64,000 nt of DNA from Anderseniella sp039978075 (GTDB lineage Bacteria; Pseudomonadota; Alphaproteobacteria; Rhizobiales; Aestuariivirgaceae): NCBI GenBank assembly GCA_039978075.1, contig JBDWCA010000011.1, forward strand, positions 496,001 to 560,000, given 5' to 3'. Under the pieces are notes generated by a model. It was not told the origin of the DNA, searched no databases, and saw only the letters and a program-made list of their open reading frames with translations. The position numbers were made by a program, and so were the translations under genes. Shown here one piece after another: positions 1-7,790 of this stretch (positions are counted from its first letter, which is position 1; the number at the start of each line of letters is the position of its first letter).

Positions 1-600
1 TGGTTTGATGAGGTTTACCGCAGAGCCGACGGCGATACTGCGATGGTGCCCTGGGCTGATGAGGAAACCCATCCCGGTCTTGCGGAATGGATCGCCCGTT
101 CCGGCATGATCCACGAAGGCCGCGCACTCGATATTGGCTGTGGACTTGGTGACAATGCCGAAGCACTGTCGGCCACCGGGTACGACGTGACTGCGTTTGA
201 CCTGTCACCTGTCGCAATCGAATGGGCCGGAAAAAGGTTCCCTCATTCCAGAGTGGAGTATGTGGTTGCCAGTCTTCTTGATCCGCCAGCGGAGTGGCTG
301 GGCAAATTTGACCTCGTACACGAAACCTACACGTTGCAGGCGCTTAAAGGAGCGCAGCGTGAGGCCGCTTTTCCTGCGATTGCAAGTCTGATTGCCCCAG
401 GCGGGTCGCTTCTGGTTATCGGCCGGGTACGTGATGAGGGCACTGACGTGGCTGGCCCGCCCTGGCCACTCACCAAATCTGAGTTCATGCAGTTTGAAAA
501 TCTGGGACTGACACCTCGCGCTTATCAGAGCTTCACTTTGGCAGATGGAGAGCACAGTGTTGCACACGCCAGGGTCGTGTTTGAACGCCCGATTGAATAG
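1..600 (+). CDS. class I SAM-dependent methyltransferase, 5'-truncated by window edge
   Basis: The reading frame is open from the first base (W-F-D-E-V-Y-R-R) and runs to a stop at 600, so the true start lies outside the window; the internal ATG at 43 is unlikely to be the start because the preceding residues fit the family's usual N-terminus. The glycine-rich SAM-binding motif DIGCGLGDN is visible, followed by an acidic residue ending the second strand (TAFDLSP), typical of class I methyltransferases related to thiopurine methyltransferase or TehB. The substrate cannot be told. A DUF1737 gene follows after a 28 bp gap on the same strand, so the genes are probably co-transcribed. Confidence 0.85.
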   Translation, partial: WFDEVYRRADGDTAMVPWADEETHPGLAEWIARSGMIHEGRALDIGCGLGDNAEALSATGYDVTAFDLSPVAIEWAGKRFPHSRVEYVVASLLDPPAEWLGKFDLVHETYTLQALKGAQREAAFPAIASLIAPGGSLLVIGRVRDEGTDVAGPPWPLTKSEFMQFENLGLTPRAYQSFTLADGEHSVAHARVVFERPIE

Positions 601-628
601 AAAAATACTTTAAAACAAGAGGTTGCAA

Positions 629-814
629 ATGAGCGATAAGCTACGTTACCGGGTTCTGACCGGGAAGGATGATCGCAGTTTTTGCGAACGGATTTCTGCT
701 GCTCTGGAAGATGGATATGAGCTCTATGGCTCGCCGTCAATAACTCACAATGGCGAGCATTGCGTGGTTGCACAGGCACTTGTTCTTGAAGAACATGCAG
801 GAGACGATGAATGA
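629..814 (+). CDS. DUF1737 domain protein
   Basis: A 61-residue protein starting at the ATG at 629, chosen because AGAGG (618-622) sits six bases upstream; an in-frame TTG at 623 would be too close to it. The pattern RVLTGKDDRSFCERI, then a W/Y-E-L-Y-G-S-P segment and a final VAQALVL strand, is that of DUF1737, a small domain of unknown function common in Proteobacteria. Its stop overlaps the start of the following GST gene by four bases (ATGA), which suggests translational coupling. Confidence 0.8.
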   Translation: MSDKLRYRVLTGKDDRSFCERISAALEDGYELYGSPSITHNGEHCVVAQALVLEEHAGDDE

Positions 815-1494
815 AACTCTATGAACTTTGCGGTAACGACAAGCGGCGTTTTTCGCCCTATTGCTGGCGCACGCGAATGGCGCTTGCCATCAAGCAGATT
901 GAGGTCGAGGCCGCCTCTGTCGGTTTTACCGAGATACCCGGAATTTGTGATGGCACCGTCAAGACGGTCCCGACACTGGAGACGGACGGTAGAATAATTG
1001 TTGACAGTTTCGAGATCGCCCGGCACCTCGACAAGGTACATGACGCAAACCCGTTGTTTCGGGGTGAGGCGGCCGAGGCTCACTGCCGGCTGATTCAGGG
1101 CTGGGCAGATACGACGGTTGTCGCTGCGCTGGCATCCATGATCGTTGCAGACGTCTGGTCAGTGCTGCGGCCGGAGGATCAGGACTATTTCCGTTCGAGC
1201 CGAGAGGGGCGCTTCGGCAAGACGCTGGAAGAGTTCCAGGCAGGTCGCGAAGGCCGCGTCGCAGGTTTTAATTCCATGACGCTGGCCCCGGCACGCCGGG
1301 CGCTGGCAAAGGGGCAGTGGCTCGGCGGGGATCAGCCTGACTACGCCGACTGTATCCTGTTCGGCACCTTGATGTGGCCGCATGTGGTGTCCGAGTTCAC
1401 GGTTCTGGAAGACGGACCCCTGATGGACTGGTTCCGCCGCTGTCTTGAAATGATGACGGAAGAGGCAGAGGTAAAGGCGCTGCTGGCTGCTTAA
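811..1494 (+). CDS. glutathione S-transferase family protein
   Basis: A 227-residue protein of the usual GST length. The N-terminal thioredoxin-like domain (about residues 1-78) starts MKLYELCGNDKRRFSPYCWR, with Ser/Tyr/Cys at the position where the glutathione-activating residue normally lies, and ends with the conserved T-V-P-T-L and D-S-x-E-I pattern. An all-helical C-terminal domain follows. The start overlaps the DUF1737 stop. The gene ends tail to tail with the Stealth-type gene on the other strand, the two sharing 4 bp. The substrate is unknown; similar proteins are often annotated as beta-etherase or stress-related GSTs. Confidence 0.85.
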   Translation: MKLYELCGNDKRRFSPYCWRTRMALAIKQIEVEAASVGFTEIPGICDGTVKTVPTLETDGRIIVDSFEIARHLDKVHDANPLFRGEAAEAHCRLIQGWADTTVVAALASMIVADVWSVLRPEDQDYFRSSREGRFGKTLEEFQAGREGRVAGFNSMTLAPARRALAKGQWLGGDQPDYADCILFGTLMWPHVVSEFTVLEDGPLMDWFRRCLEMMTEEAEVKALLAA

Positions 1495-2459
1495 ACCTGC
1501 ATGACCGACGCCTGACCTGATCCGATGATCTGTTTGATCAGATGGCGGGCGCCGGGGATGTTTTGCTCGACGACCGGCAGGTCATTTACGCAAAGAAATT
1601 TGATGTCAGGTGTTGCCGCCTTGAGCAGGTGATCAGTGACTTCCCGTATCGACCATTTGTCAAAGGCTCCCGAGGCGAGGTGAATGTGGTCCCGTTTGCT
1701 CACAATTGTATAATTTCCGGTCTTTATGCAGGCGTGATTGTAGAGGCTCTGTGGCAGAAACTGATCGGTGTTCCGGAACCGGTGAGCAATGTTGTGAACA
1801 AAATCAGCCTGATAGTCTTCAAACAACCGCGCCATGATCGATCTGGTCATTGGATGGATCGCATGGGCGCCATGGAACAGGTTGCGTGCATCGAAGCCGA
1901 TCAGTTCGGCTGATCTGATTTGGTTGTAATGGTTCATCAGTGCAGCATCGTGGCGCTGTTCCGGTGAGGCGGCCAGACTGGAGTAGTCAACCCATTTGCC
2001 GCGCAGCACCGGTGCGGTGTTCCGGAAAAAGTCGGTTTTGCCGACGGGGGCTGAAACGAATACATCGTCATTGAAATAGATAAAATGTTCTGCCAGCCCC
2101 GGAACACGCCAGATCAGGCTTTCTATCGCGAGAGAGTTGAATGTTGGCAGAAATTCCGCAAATCCGGCAAATATCTCGGTGTGATCCACAATCTGTATCT
2201 TGTCGCGAAAGCTTTGCGAAAATGCTGAAAGATCAGGGGTTTGATTGTCAGTGACGAGCCAGATGCGACGAATCCAGGGTGCATTCACGTGAATCGAATG
2301 CAAGCAATAATACAGCTCGTTATTGTCCACCCAGCGGTGTGGATTGATCGCATTTTCATGAAGCGTGGTTCGTGATTGTGCTATGTAGTTTGCACGTTTC
2401 TTCGCATGGGCTGCATCGGCACCGTCAACCCAGGTCACGACGGCATCTACGTCAATCAT
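1491..2459 (-). CDS. Stealth family sugar-phosphate transferase
   Basis: A 322-residue protein whose blocks match the Stealth family (capsule hexose-1-phosphate transferases). CR1 is the N-terminal IDVDAVVTWVDGAD. CR2 is the segment around DNNELYYCLHSI and the following W-I-R-R-I-W-L-V-T-D. CR3 and CR4 are further on, including FIYFNDDVF and the H-x-x-H-x-F-R-x-T-D-Q region. The family joins sugars to cell-surface polysaccharides through a phosphodiester. No capsule cluster is adjacent, but a TupA-like ATP-grasp gene of surface-polymer type lies about 12 kb away. The exact sugar and acceptor are unknown. Confidence 0.85.
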   Translation of the reverse strand: MIDVDAVVTWVDGADAAHAKKRANYIAQSRTTLHENAINPHRWVDNNELYYCLHSIHVNAPWIRRIWLVTDNQTPDLSAFSQSFRDKIQIVDHTEIFAGFAEFLPTFNSLAIESLIWRVPGLAEHFIYFNDDVFVSAPVGKTDFFRNTAPVLRGKWVDYSSLAASPEQRHDAALMNHYNQIRSAELIGFDARNLFHGAHAIHPMTRSIMARLFEDYQADFVHNIAHRFRNTDQFLPQSLYNHACIKTGNYTIVSKRDHIHLASGAFDKWSIREVTDHLLKAATPDIKFLCVNDLPVVEQNIPGARHLIKQIIGSGQASVMQV

Positions 2460-2548
2460 TCGCGTATCCAGTTATCAATATGACATTTTTATAACAGGAT
2501 TGATTCAACGAATCCAATGTGCATCCGGTTCTTTCGGTCACTGTTGCG

Positions 2549-2896
2549 TCAGCAGGAAAACGCCTTCAGCAGTGCTGCACGGACCACTTCGGCGGCGGGC
2601 AGTGTCTTGTCGTCTGGATTGCGGGCCATGTGGCGCGTCACCAGTTTGGAAAAGTCTGAGGTCGACAGGTTTCTCGGCACGCACAGGCGCTTTGCCATGC
2701 CCGGTTCGCGCAACACGACATCGGCAATGGCGGTAATATAGCCCGCGCAGATACCATCATCGTAAGGTGCACCATGTGGTGAGTTACAGAATTTAGACAG
2801 TATGTCGGCACTGAACAGATACTTGTCGCCGGCCTGTGCCGGCAGCGCGGCCATGCCGCATGCAACGCCTGTCAGCAAGACCAGTTGCTTAATCAT
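2549..2896 (-). CDS. small exported Rap1a/Tai-like protein
   Basis: A 115-residue protein with an N-terminal signal peptide (MIKQLVLLTGVACGMAALPAQAG, written here only as the stretch ending PAQA-G). The mature part has paired cysteines and a C-x-G-Y-I-T-A-I-A-D segment near its middle, which matches Rap1a/Tai immunity proteins that neutralise type VI amidases. In alphaproteobacteria this fold often occurs without any effector, and none is seen here. The ATG at 2896 lies inside the end of the upstream deacylase gene (8 bp overlap), so the two are translated from one message. Immunity function is not supported by context. Confidence 0.65.
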   Translation of the reverse strand: MIKQLVLLTGVACGMAALPAQAGDKYLFSADILSKFCNSPHGAPYDDGICAGYITAIADVVLREPGMAKRLCVPRNLSTSDFSKLVTRHMARNPDDKTLPAAEVVRAALLKAFSC

Positions 2897-4019
2897 AGAG
2901 CAGCTTGCCGGTTCGGTGCGCGAGAGCTTCAGTGCCCTGTACCTTGCCGACTGTCTCTCCTGGCCAGGCAAGACGTTGATTGGACCGGGCGAAGAACAGC
3001 CCATCGGCTGCAGCGGTGATGCGGTCCACCACCATGTCGCCGTCTGAAAGCGGGTCAATGATCTCAACCAGTACATCGCCTTTCTTTACGAACTGTCCGA
3101 TGTCGGCAGTATAGACCACGATGCCGGCTGCCTTTGCCGTCAGGGTATCTGTCGCCGAGAACGGTGCGGCAACACCGTTGAATTCAGGCAGCAAGCCGGC
3201 CGCTTCCGTGATGGCCCCGCGATGGCACAGAAACCGATATATGGCGTCCGCATCAAAGTCCGAAAGTTCATGGCTGGCGTCATATTCGCCGCGCAGTTCA
3301 ACAACCACGGTCAGTGGCAGTTCCACGGCATCCGCGCCGTAAATCTCGCGGACCCGAACATAGGGCCAGGCAATAGTTTCCTCAAACGGGCCACCGCCCG
3401 ATGCGCGGGCGAACATGACCACCTTGGCATCCAGCAACCCGGCCAGGTCGGCAGCCTGAGGCCAGTGGTCTTCATCCAGATACAGATGCATCTGTGCTTC
3501 AGAATCAGTATGCAGATCCAGCACGATATCAGCGTCGCAGGCCAATCGCATCAACTCCAGCCGCAAGGCTTGTGCTTCATTGGACGGGGTCGCCGCTGCC
3601 AGCGCCCTGGTCACCTCCGTCTTGACCAGAGACGTGTCTGCCTCGGGTCCGTTTGCCATATTGCCGTCTACGGCTTTGAGCACGTCGCCTGAGACGTCAT
3701 GAAAGCCGCGATTGTAGTTTTCGCCTGTAGGCAGGTGATGACGGCCATTATGGGTACGCAGGCTGACATTGTTCAGCCCGATGGGGTTTGCCACCGGGAC
3801 CAGAATAATTTCACCGGAGATTTTTCCGGCCTCATCGGCTGCAGTAAGCCTGGGCAACAGTTTCGCCGCTGCAAGGCTGGCCGGCAGTTCGTCTGCATGC
3901 AGGGATGCCTGAATATAGACTTTTGGAGAGGTGCCCGGTTTGCCAAATCGCCAGACTTTCAGGCTGTGTTGTGTGCCAACTGCATGGCGTGGCAGATTAA
4001 TTGTGCTACAGGTGGCCAT
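2889..4019 (-). CDS. succinylglutamate desuccinylase/aspartoacylase family zinc deacylase
   Basis: A 376-residue M14-type enzyme. Zinc ligands are seen in HADE (the usual H-G/A-D-E) and in the later D-L-H-T-D-S segment, and a catalytic glutamate is likely in VVVELRGEYD. After the catalytic domain (about residues 40-270) there is a beta-rich region resembling a biotinyl/lipoyl-like barrel (GQFVKKGDVLVEIIDP), common in this family. The substrate is probably an N-acyl amino acid or another amide. The ATG at 4019 was chosen over an upstream in-frame ATG at 4061 because family similarity begins near it and GGGAG lies 12 bases upstream. The gene is divergent from the SDR gene, with 49 bp between starts. 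Confidence 0.75.
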   Translation of the reverse strand: MATCSTINLPRHAVGTQHSLKVWRFGKPGTSPKVYIQASLHADELPASLAAAKLLPRLTAADEAGKISGEIILVPVANPIGLNNVSLRTHNGRHHLPTGENYNRGFHDVSGDVLKAVDGNMANGPEADTSLVKTEVTRALAAATPSNEAQALRLELMRLACDADIVLDLHTDSEAQMHLYLDEDHWPQAADLAGLLDAKVVMFARASGGGPFEETIAWPYVRVREIYGADAVELPLTVVVELRGEYDASHELSDFDADAIYRFLCHRGAITEAAGLLPEFNGVAAPFSATDTLTAKAAGIVVYTADIGQFVKKGDVLVEIIDPLSDGDMVVDRITAAADGLFFARSNQRLAWPGETVGKVQGTEALAHRTGKLLYD

Positions 4020-4068
4020 CGATATACTGCACTCCCAGGTCTTTAAAAAAAATGGATACATTCAGCCA

Positions 4069-4791
4069 ATGTCTAGCAGGTCCGAAAGCAAGTTACACCA
4101 TGTGTTGATTGTTGGTGCCGGCGCAGGATTGTCCGCCAGCATCGCCCGCAGGTTCCACGCCGAAGGCGTCGCAATTTCGCTGGCCGCGCGCAACACCGAC
4201 AAACTCGATGAACTCGTCAGTGAAACCGGTGCGGAGGTTTACACCTGCGACGCATCGAAACCTGATCAGGTCGATGTGTTGTTTGCAAATCTGGATAAGT
4301 CAAAGTCAGGCGCGCCGGACGCAGTTGTCTACAATCCGTCCTTCAGGGTGCGCGGCTCCATTACTGAACTTGACCCGGAAGATGTTCATCGCGCGTTGAT
4401 GGTGACCGGCTATGGCGGTTTCCTGGTGGCGCGTCAGGCCGCGAAGCGAATGTCCAATGCGGGCAGGGGCGTGATCATTTTCACCGGTGCCTCGGCATCC
4501 ATGAAGGGCTATGCCATGTCTGCACCATTTGCCATGGGAAAGTTTGCCTTGCGCGGGCTGGCCCAGTCCATGGCGCGGGAGTTGCAGCCTAAGGGCGTGC
4601 ACGTGACCCATGTCAATATCGATGGTGGTATTCGAAGCGAGGCTCGCCCGGAACGCCATGATGCGCCGGGCAAACCCGACAGCATGCTCGATCCTGATGC
4701 CATTGCAGACACTTACTGGCACCTGGCCAACCAGCATCGCTCAGCCTGGACCCAGGAGACTGAACTGAGGCCGTGGCTGGAAAATTTCTAG
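4069..4791 (+). CDS. atypical short-chain dehydrogenase/reductase
   Basis: A 240-residue Rossmann protein. The cofactor loop reads VGAGAGLSASIA, a variant of TGxxxGxG. The active site is unusual: the SAS strand is present, but the catalytic Y-x-x-x-K is F-A-M-G-K, so the tyrosine is a phenylalanine. This Phe variant is shared by a subfamily of bacterial SDRs with an ending like KGVHVTHVNIDGGI, so it is a family trait rather than damage; whether these are active reductases is unclear. The start at 4069 was chosen over an upstream extension because similarity begins there. It diverges from the deacylase gene. Confidence 0.8.
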   Translation: MSSRSESKLHHVLIVGAGAGLSASIARRFHAEGVAISLAARNTDKLDELVSETGAEVYTCDASKPDQVDVLFANLDKSKSGAPDAVVYNPSFRVRGSITELDPEDVHRALMVTGYGGFLVARQAAKRMSNAGRGVIIFTGASASMKGYAMSAPFAMGKFALRGLAQSMARELQPKGVHVTHVNIDGGIRSEARPERHDAPGKPDSMLDPDAIADTYWHLANQHRSAWTQETELRPWLENF

Positions 4792-4803
4792 ACCTGTATT
4801 GCT

Positions 4804-5163
4804 CTAGTCGAAGTAGTCGTCGGGAAGGGATTCCTGCACCGGCATCGGCAAGATCCAGTTGGCCCGATTTTCAACCTTGTCCGTCTGCAGGATGAATTCG
4901 ATCCCGAGCCGGAAAGTGTCACGCCATGCCACACGGGCCGGTCGGCGGTATTTGTCACCATCCACGGCCAGCATCAGATCATCACCGACATCGTCTGCAA
5001 ATTCCACCTCGACCAGCGCGCCGGTTCTTGACTGGTTGAGTACCAGGCAGGGTTCCGTGAAGTTGCCGCACGGGCTGATCAGTGTCCCGAACTGTTTGCA
5101 GTCATGACGCTCCGCGCGCTGCTGCTGGCCTTTGTTATCCGCATCTGTTCCAAACATTGTCAT
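4804..5163 (-). CDS. PilZ domain protein
   Basis: A 119-residue protein with the layout of a degenerate PilZ domain: an early basic segment (RAERHDCK), a central N-Q-S-R-T-G-A-L-V-E-V-E that corresponds to the D/NxSxxG cyclic-di-GMP motif, and a later RPARVAWRDTFRLGIEF strand. Only part of the RxxxR ligand motif is seen, so c-di-GMP binding is uncertain. It lies directly downstream of a second PilZ gene on the same strand with 24 bp between, so they are a likely tandem duplication in one operon. Confidence 0.7.
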   Translation of the reverse strand: MTMFGTDADNKGQQQRAERHDCKQFGTLISPCGNFTEPCLVLNQSRTGALVEVEFADDVGDDLMLAVDGDKYRRPARVAWRDTFRLGIEFILQTDKVENRANWILPMPVQESLPDDYFD

Positions 5164-5187
5164 TTCCCTGTCTCTCCCCTGTCAATT

Positions 5188-5514
5188 TCAGCCTCTGTCA
5201 TCATCCGGTGGAAACACCCAACCATTGTCCGCGGTCCCGGCAGCCTTTCTGGTCAGAAAACTCACCGCCACCGCACCCTTGTCGCGCCTGACAACATGAG
5301 CCGGACGCTTGCTGCTCTCCCCGTCAATCATGAGAACAAGGTCTTCCGGCAACTGCTCGGGTTGTTCGACAAACAGCAAAGCACCGCTATCGGAAAGATT
5401 ATCGATGACGCAGGCATCGCGCCGCGTTCCATCAACTGAGATCGCGTTGCCGCTCTTCAACACTTTCGCACGCGCCTTACTGCGTCTGTCCTCGACCTGA
5501 CCCAGAATATCCAC
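5188..5514 (-). CDS. PilZ domain protein
   Basis: A 108-residue protein opening with EDRRSKARAKV, which resembles the RxxxR arm, followed by I-D-N-L-S-D-S-G-A (the D/NxSxxG motif) and RPAHVVRRDKGAVAVSF. These are the marks of a single-domain PilZ protein, which usually binds cyclic di-GMP and acts on motility, surface polymers or secretion. The start is a GTG with AGGAG well placed upstream. A second, more divergent PilZ gene follows on the same strand. Confidence 0.75.
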   Translation of the reverse strand: MDILGQVEDRRSKARAKVLKSGNAISVDGTRRDACVIDNLSDSGALLFVEQPEQLPEDLVLMIDGESSKRPAHVVRRDKGAVAVSFLTRKAAGTADNGWVFPPDDDRG

Positions 5515-5665
5515 TTTTGTTCTCCTACACCTCGCCGCAATGGCATCATGGGAGGCTGGAAAACTATCAAACTCAGACTACTGTTGATTTAAGGGGGTCG
5601 CTAAAAATTTATGATAATGCCCAAAACGATGCCCGCATTTCTGCGAGTTTAAGGGGCAGGCAGTT

Positions 5666-6355
5666 CTAGAACCGCAACAATCGCAACCAACGCATGACGT
5701 CAAGCAGGCTGACCATGGCTGCAGCCACATAGGTTAGCGCGGCAGCGCGCAAAACCTTTTTTGCGCCCGGCAAGTCATCTTTTTTCAGGTACTCGCCATG
5801 CTTCAGAATTGGCAGCGCGCGGGAAAAGCTGGCGTCAATTTCAACCGGCAGTGTAATCAGATGCACCACCACGCCGGTCGCCATAATTGCCAGACCAGCA
5901 CCGATCTCGATCAGCAGGATTGAAGGCTTGCGCGTTATTGCCATGACGATCGGCGCGCCAATCAGAAGCACCGATCCTATCCCCTGAATCTTTTGAGCTG
6001 CTGTTGCCATTCTGGTTCGCAATGCCAAAGGTCTGTACCCTTCAGCGTCCTGCATGGCATGGCCGACTTCGTGTGCAGCAATCGCCACGGCGGTTATCGA
6101 TCTGCCGTCATGATGCGACGGGCTCAGTCGCACTGCCTTTGCCTGCGGGTCGTAATGATCGCCGCCGTCGGCAGGCAGTACTTCAACCGGCACCTGATCG
6201 AGACCTGCCTCGTCGAGCAGGTGTCGGGCCAGTTCTCCGCCGGTACCCGGAAAATCCGGCCGGTCATCTGCGTGTTCGGCAATGACATAGCGTACCCACA
6301 TTTGCGGACCGAACATCAAGGCCAGGAAAACCACGGCTAGAAGGGCATAAATCAT
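5666..6355 (-). CDS. YugP-like membrane zinc metallopeptidase
   Basis: A 229-residue membrane protein with an N-terminal hydrophobic helix, then a domain carrying the zinc motif HEVGH followed by MQDAEGY, which is diagnostic of the Zn_peptidase_2 (YugP) family. Two or three hydrophobic helices follow, the last near residue 210. Its natural substrates are not established. It lies on the strand opposite the Mrp operon, with about 140 bp between the two starts, so the promoters are divergent. Confidence 0.85.
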   Translation of the reverse strand: MIYALLAVVFLALMFGPQMWVRYVIAEHADDRPDFPGTGGELARHLLDEAGLDQVPVEVLPADGGDHYDPQAKAVRLSPSHHDGRSITAVAIAAHEVGHAMQDAEGYRPLALRTRMATAAQKIQGIGSVLLIGAPIVMAITRKPSILLIEIGAGLAIMATGVVVHLITLPVEIDASFSRALPILKHGEYLKKDDLPGAKKVLRAAALTYVAAAMVSLLDVMRWLRLLRF

Positions 6356-6493
6356 GATTACTCATTGATATCCTGACCGGAATCATTCCGCCATGCGGCA
6401 CAATTGGCACGATCAATTGATTAAAACTTACGGAAAACCATTGACGCTAGTGCCATAAATGGCGAACAACTGTTTATGTTCAAGGGGTAGTGG

Positions 6494-6973
6494 ATGCTTC
6501 AAAAGCTCGGGTTGTTCGTCGCATTGTGTGTCGGCTGGATTTTGTGGTCCGGCTATTTCAAGCCGTTGCTGCTTGGCCTCGGGCTGGCGTCCGCGCTTGT
6601 CTGCACCTATCTGGCCTTGCGCATGCGCAAGGCGGACGGTGAAGGCTCGCAGTTCAAAATCCTCCAGCATGTGCATCAGCTCGCAACCTACTGGCCATGG
6701 CTGTTGCTGGAAATCGCCAAGTCAAACATTGAGGTGGCGAAAATCATCCTGTCCGGCAAGATGAACATTGATCCGGTCATGATCAGGCTCAAGTCGGGCC
6801 AGACGACAGAAATGGGGCAGGTGATTTACGGCAACTCGATTACCCTGACACCCGGCACCATTACAGTCGACATCGAAGACGGTGAATTGCTGGTGCATGC
6901 ACTGGCTCAATCCGGCGCCGACGGTCTTCGTGAAGGCGAGATGGACCGTCGCATAACAGCGTTGGAGCGATAG
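6494..6973 (+). CDS. mrpE: Mrp-type Na+/H+ antiporter subunit E
   Basis: A 159-residue protein with two hydrophobic segments near the N-terminus, followed by the cytosolic MrpE domain ending in the typical T-L-T-P-G-T-I-T-V-D pattern. MrpE is an accessory subunit of the multisubunit Na+(Li+/K+)/H+ antiporter, where it helps assembly. It is the first gene of a nine-gene operon in which nearly every junction overlaps or nearly overlaps. AAGGGG is placed upstream of the ATG. Confidence 0.9.
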   Translation: MLQKLGLFVALCVGWILWSGYFKPLLLGLGLASALVCTYLALRMRKADGEGSQFKILQHVHQLATYWPWLLLEIAKSNIEVAKIILSGKMNIDPVMIRLKSGQTTEMGQVIYGNSITLTPGTITVDIEDGELLVHALAQSGADGLREGEMDRRITALER

Positions 6974-6978
6974 CCGGC

Positions 6979-7275
6979 ATGGAGTGGATTTATTTCGGTA
7001 CTTGCCTGGCAATTCTCGTCACCATGGTTCTGGCTGTGGTGCGGGGCCTCATTGGGCCGACCATTTTCGACCGGGTGCTGGCGGTTAACATGTTTGGCAC
7101 CAAGACGGTGCTGTTCATCGCCGTGATTTCCTTCCTGTCCGGGCGTCCCGATTTCCTCGATCTTGCGTTGGCTTACGCGCTGATCAATTTTATCGGCGTG
7201 TTTGCCGTTCTCCTGTTCTTCCAGTCCCGCGCTGTCCGCCGTGACGCAGAGGCCGAAAGGGAGGCTGGCAAGTAA
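6979..7275 (+). CDS. mrpF: Mrp-type Na+/H+ antiporter subunit F
   Basis: A 98-residue protein with three hydrophobic helices. The segment GLIGPTIFDRVLAVN is the family hallmark and is related to the bile-acid transporter-like MrpF/PhaF fold. It follows mrpE after 5 bp, and its stop overlaps the start of mrpG (TAATG). It is part of the small membrane core of the antiporter. Confidence 0.92.
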   Translation: MEWIYFGTCLAILVTMVLAVVRGLIGPTIFDRVLAVNMFGTKTVLFIAVISFLSGRPDFLDLALAYALINFIGVFAVLLFFQSRAVRRDAEAEREAGK

Positions 7276-7790
7276 TGGACCTGCTGCTTGATATCGCATC
7301 TGCGGTCCTGCTGCTCACCGGCGGGTTCTTCGTTTTCGTCGGCGGGTTTGGCGTCATGCGGATGCCGGAGTTCTTTACCCGCATGCATGCTGCATCGCTA
7401 ACCGATACCGGCGGCGCGGCGCTGATTCTCATAGGCCTCATGCTGCAGGGTGGTCTCACCCTGGTGCCTCTCAAACTGGCCGCGATCTTCCTGTTCCTGT
7501 TCCTGACCTCTCCGACGGCATCCTATGCGCTTGCCAATGCGGCGCTGCTGTCGGGCATCAAGACAGCCTGCCGCAACGAAACCGGCACGTCGCTGCCGGA
7601 GAATGACCGGGCGATCGCATCTGTCACACAAACGGCCGTACCGGCAGCAAAGGTTACTGCTGGCAAGACTGCCGCGAAGAAGGTCTCAAAACAGACTTCC
7701 CCCCGGAAGCCGGCCAAGAAGCCAGCCAGGAAAGCGGCGAAAAAACCAGCCAGGAAGCCGGCGAAGAAAACAGCGAGGAAGAAGTCATGA
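7275..7790 (+). CDS. mrpG: Mrp-type Na+/H+ antiporter subunit G with Lys/Ala/Pro-rich tail
   Basis: The first ~105 residues are a normal MrpG: three helices, GFGVMRMPEFFTRMHAAS and the conserved L-F-L-T-S-P-T-A-S-Y segment. The remaining ~65 residues are an added soluble tail that becomes a run of K, A, P and R, with repeated AKKPARK-like units, looking like the histone H1-like tails of bacterial nucleoid proteins. MrpG proteins usually stop soon after the third helix or carry a short tail. The tail codons stay in frame and overlap the next start by 4 bp, so it is not a frameshift artefact. Its role is unknown: it may bind nucleic acid, acidic lipid or another subunit. Confidence 0.9.
   Translation: MDLLLDIASAVLLLTGGFFVFVGGFGVMRMPEFFTRMHAASLTDTGGAALILIGLMLQGGLTLVPLKLAAIFLFLFLTSPTASYALANAALLSGIKTACRNETGTSLPENDRAIASVTQTAVPAAKVTAGKTAAKKVSKQTSPRKPAKKPARKAAKKPARKPAKKTARKKS

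Noticed and set aside
2549..2896. Rap1a/Tai-like protein as part of a toxin-immunity pair
   Set aside because: No type VI effector or secretion gene is adjacent; the neighbour is a deacylase, so only the fold is reported.
7640..7790. Lys/Ala-rich end of mrpG as a frameshift artefact
   Set aside because: The frame runs unbroken from the MrpG core to a stop that overlaps the next start by 4 bp, as at the other operon junctions, so it is taken as real coding sequence.
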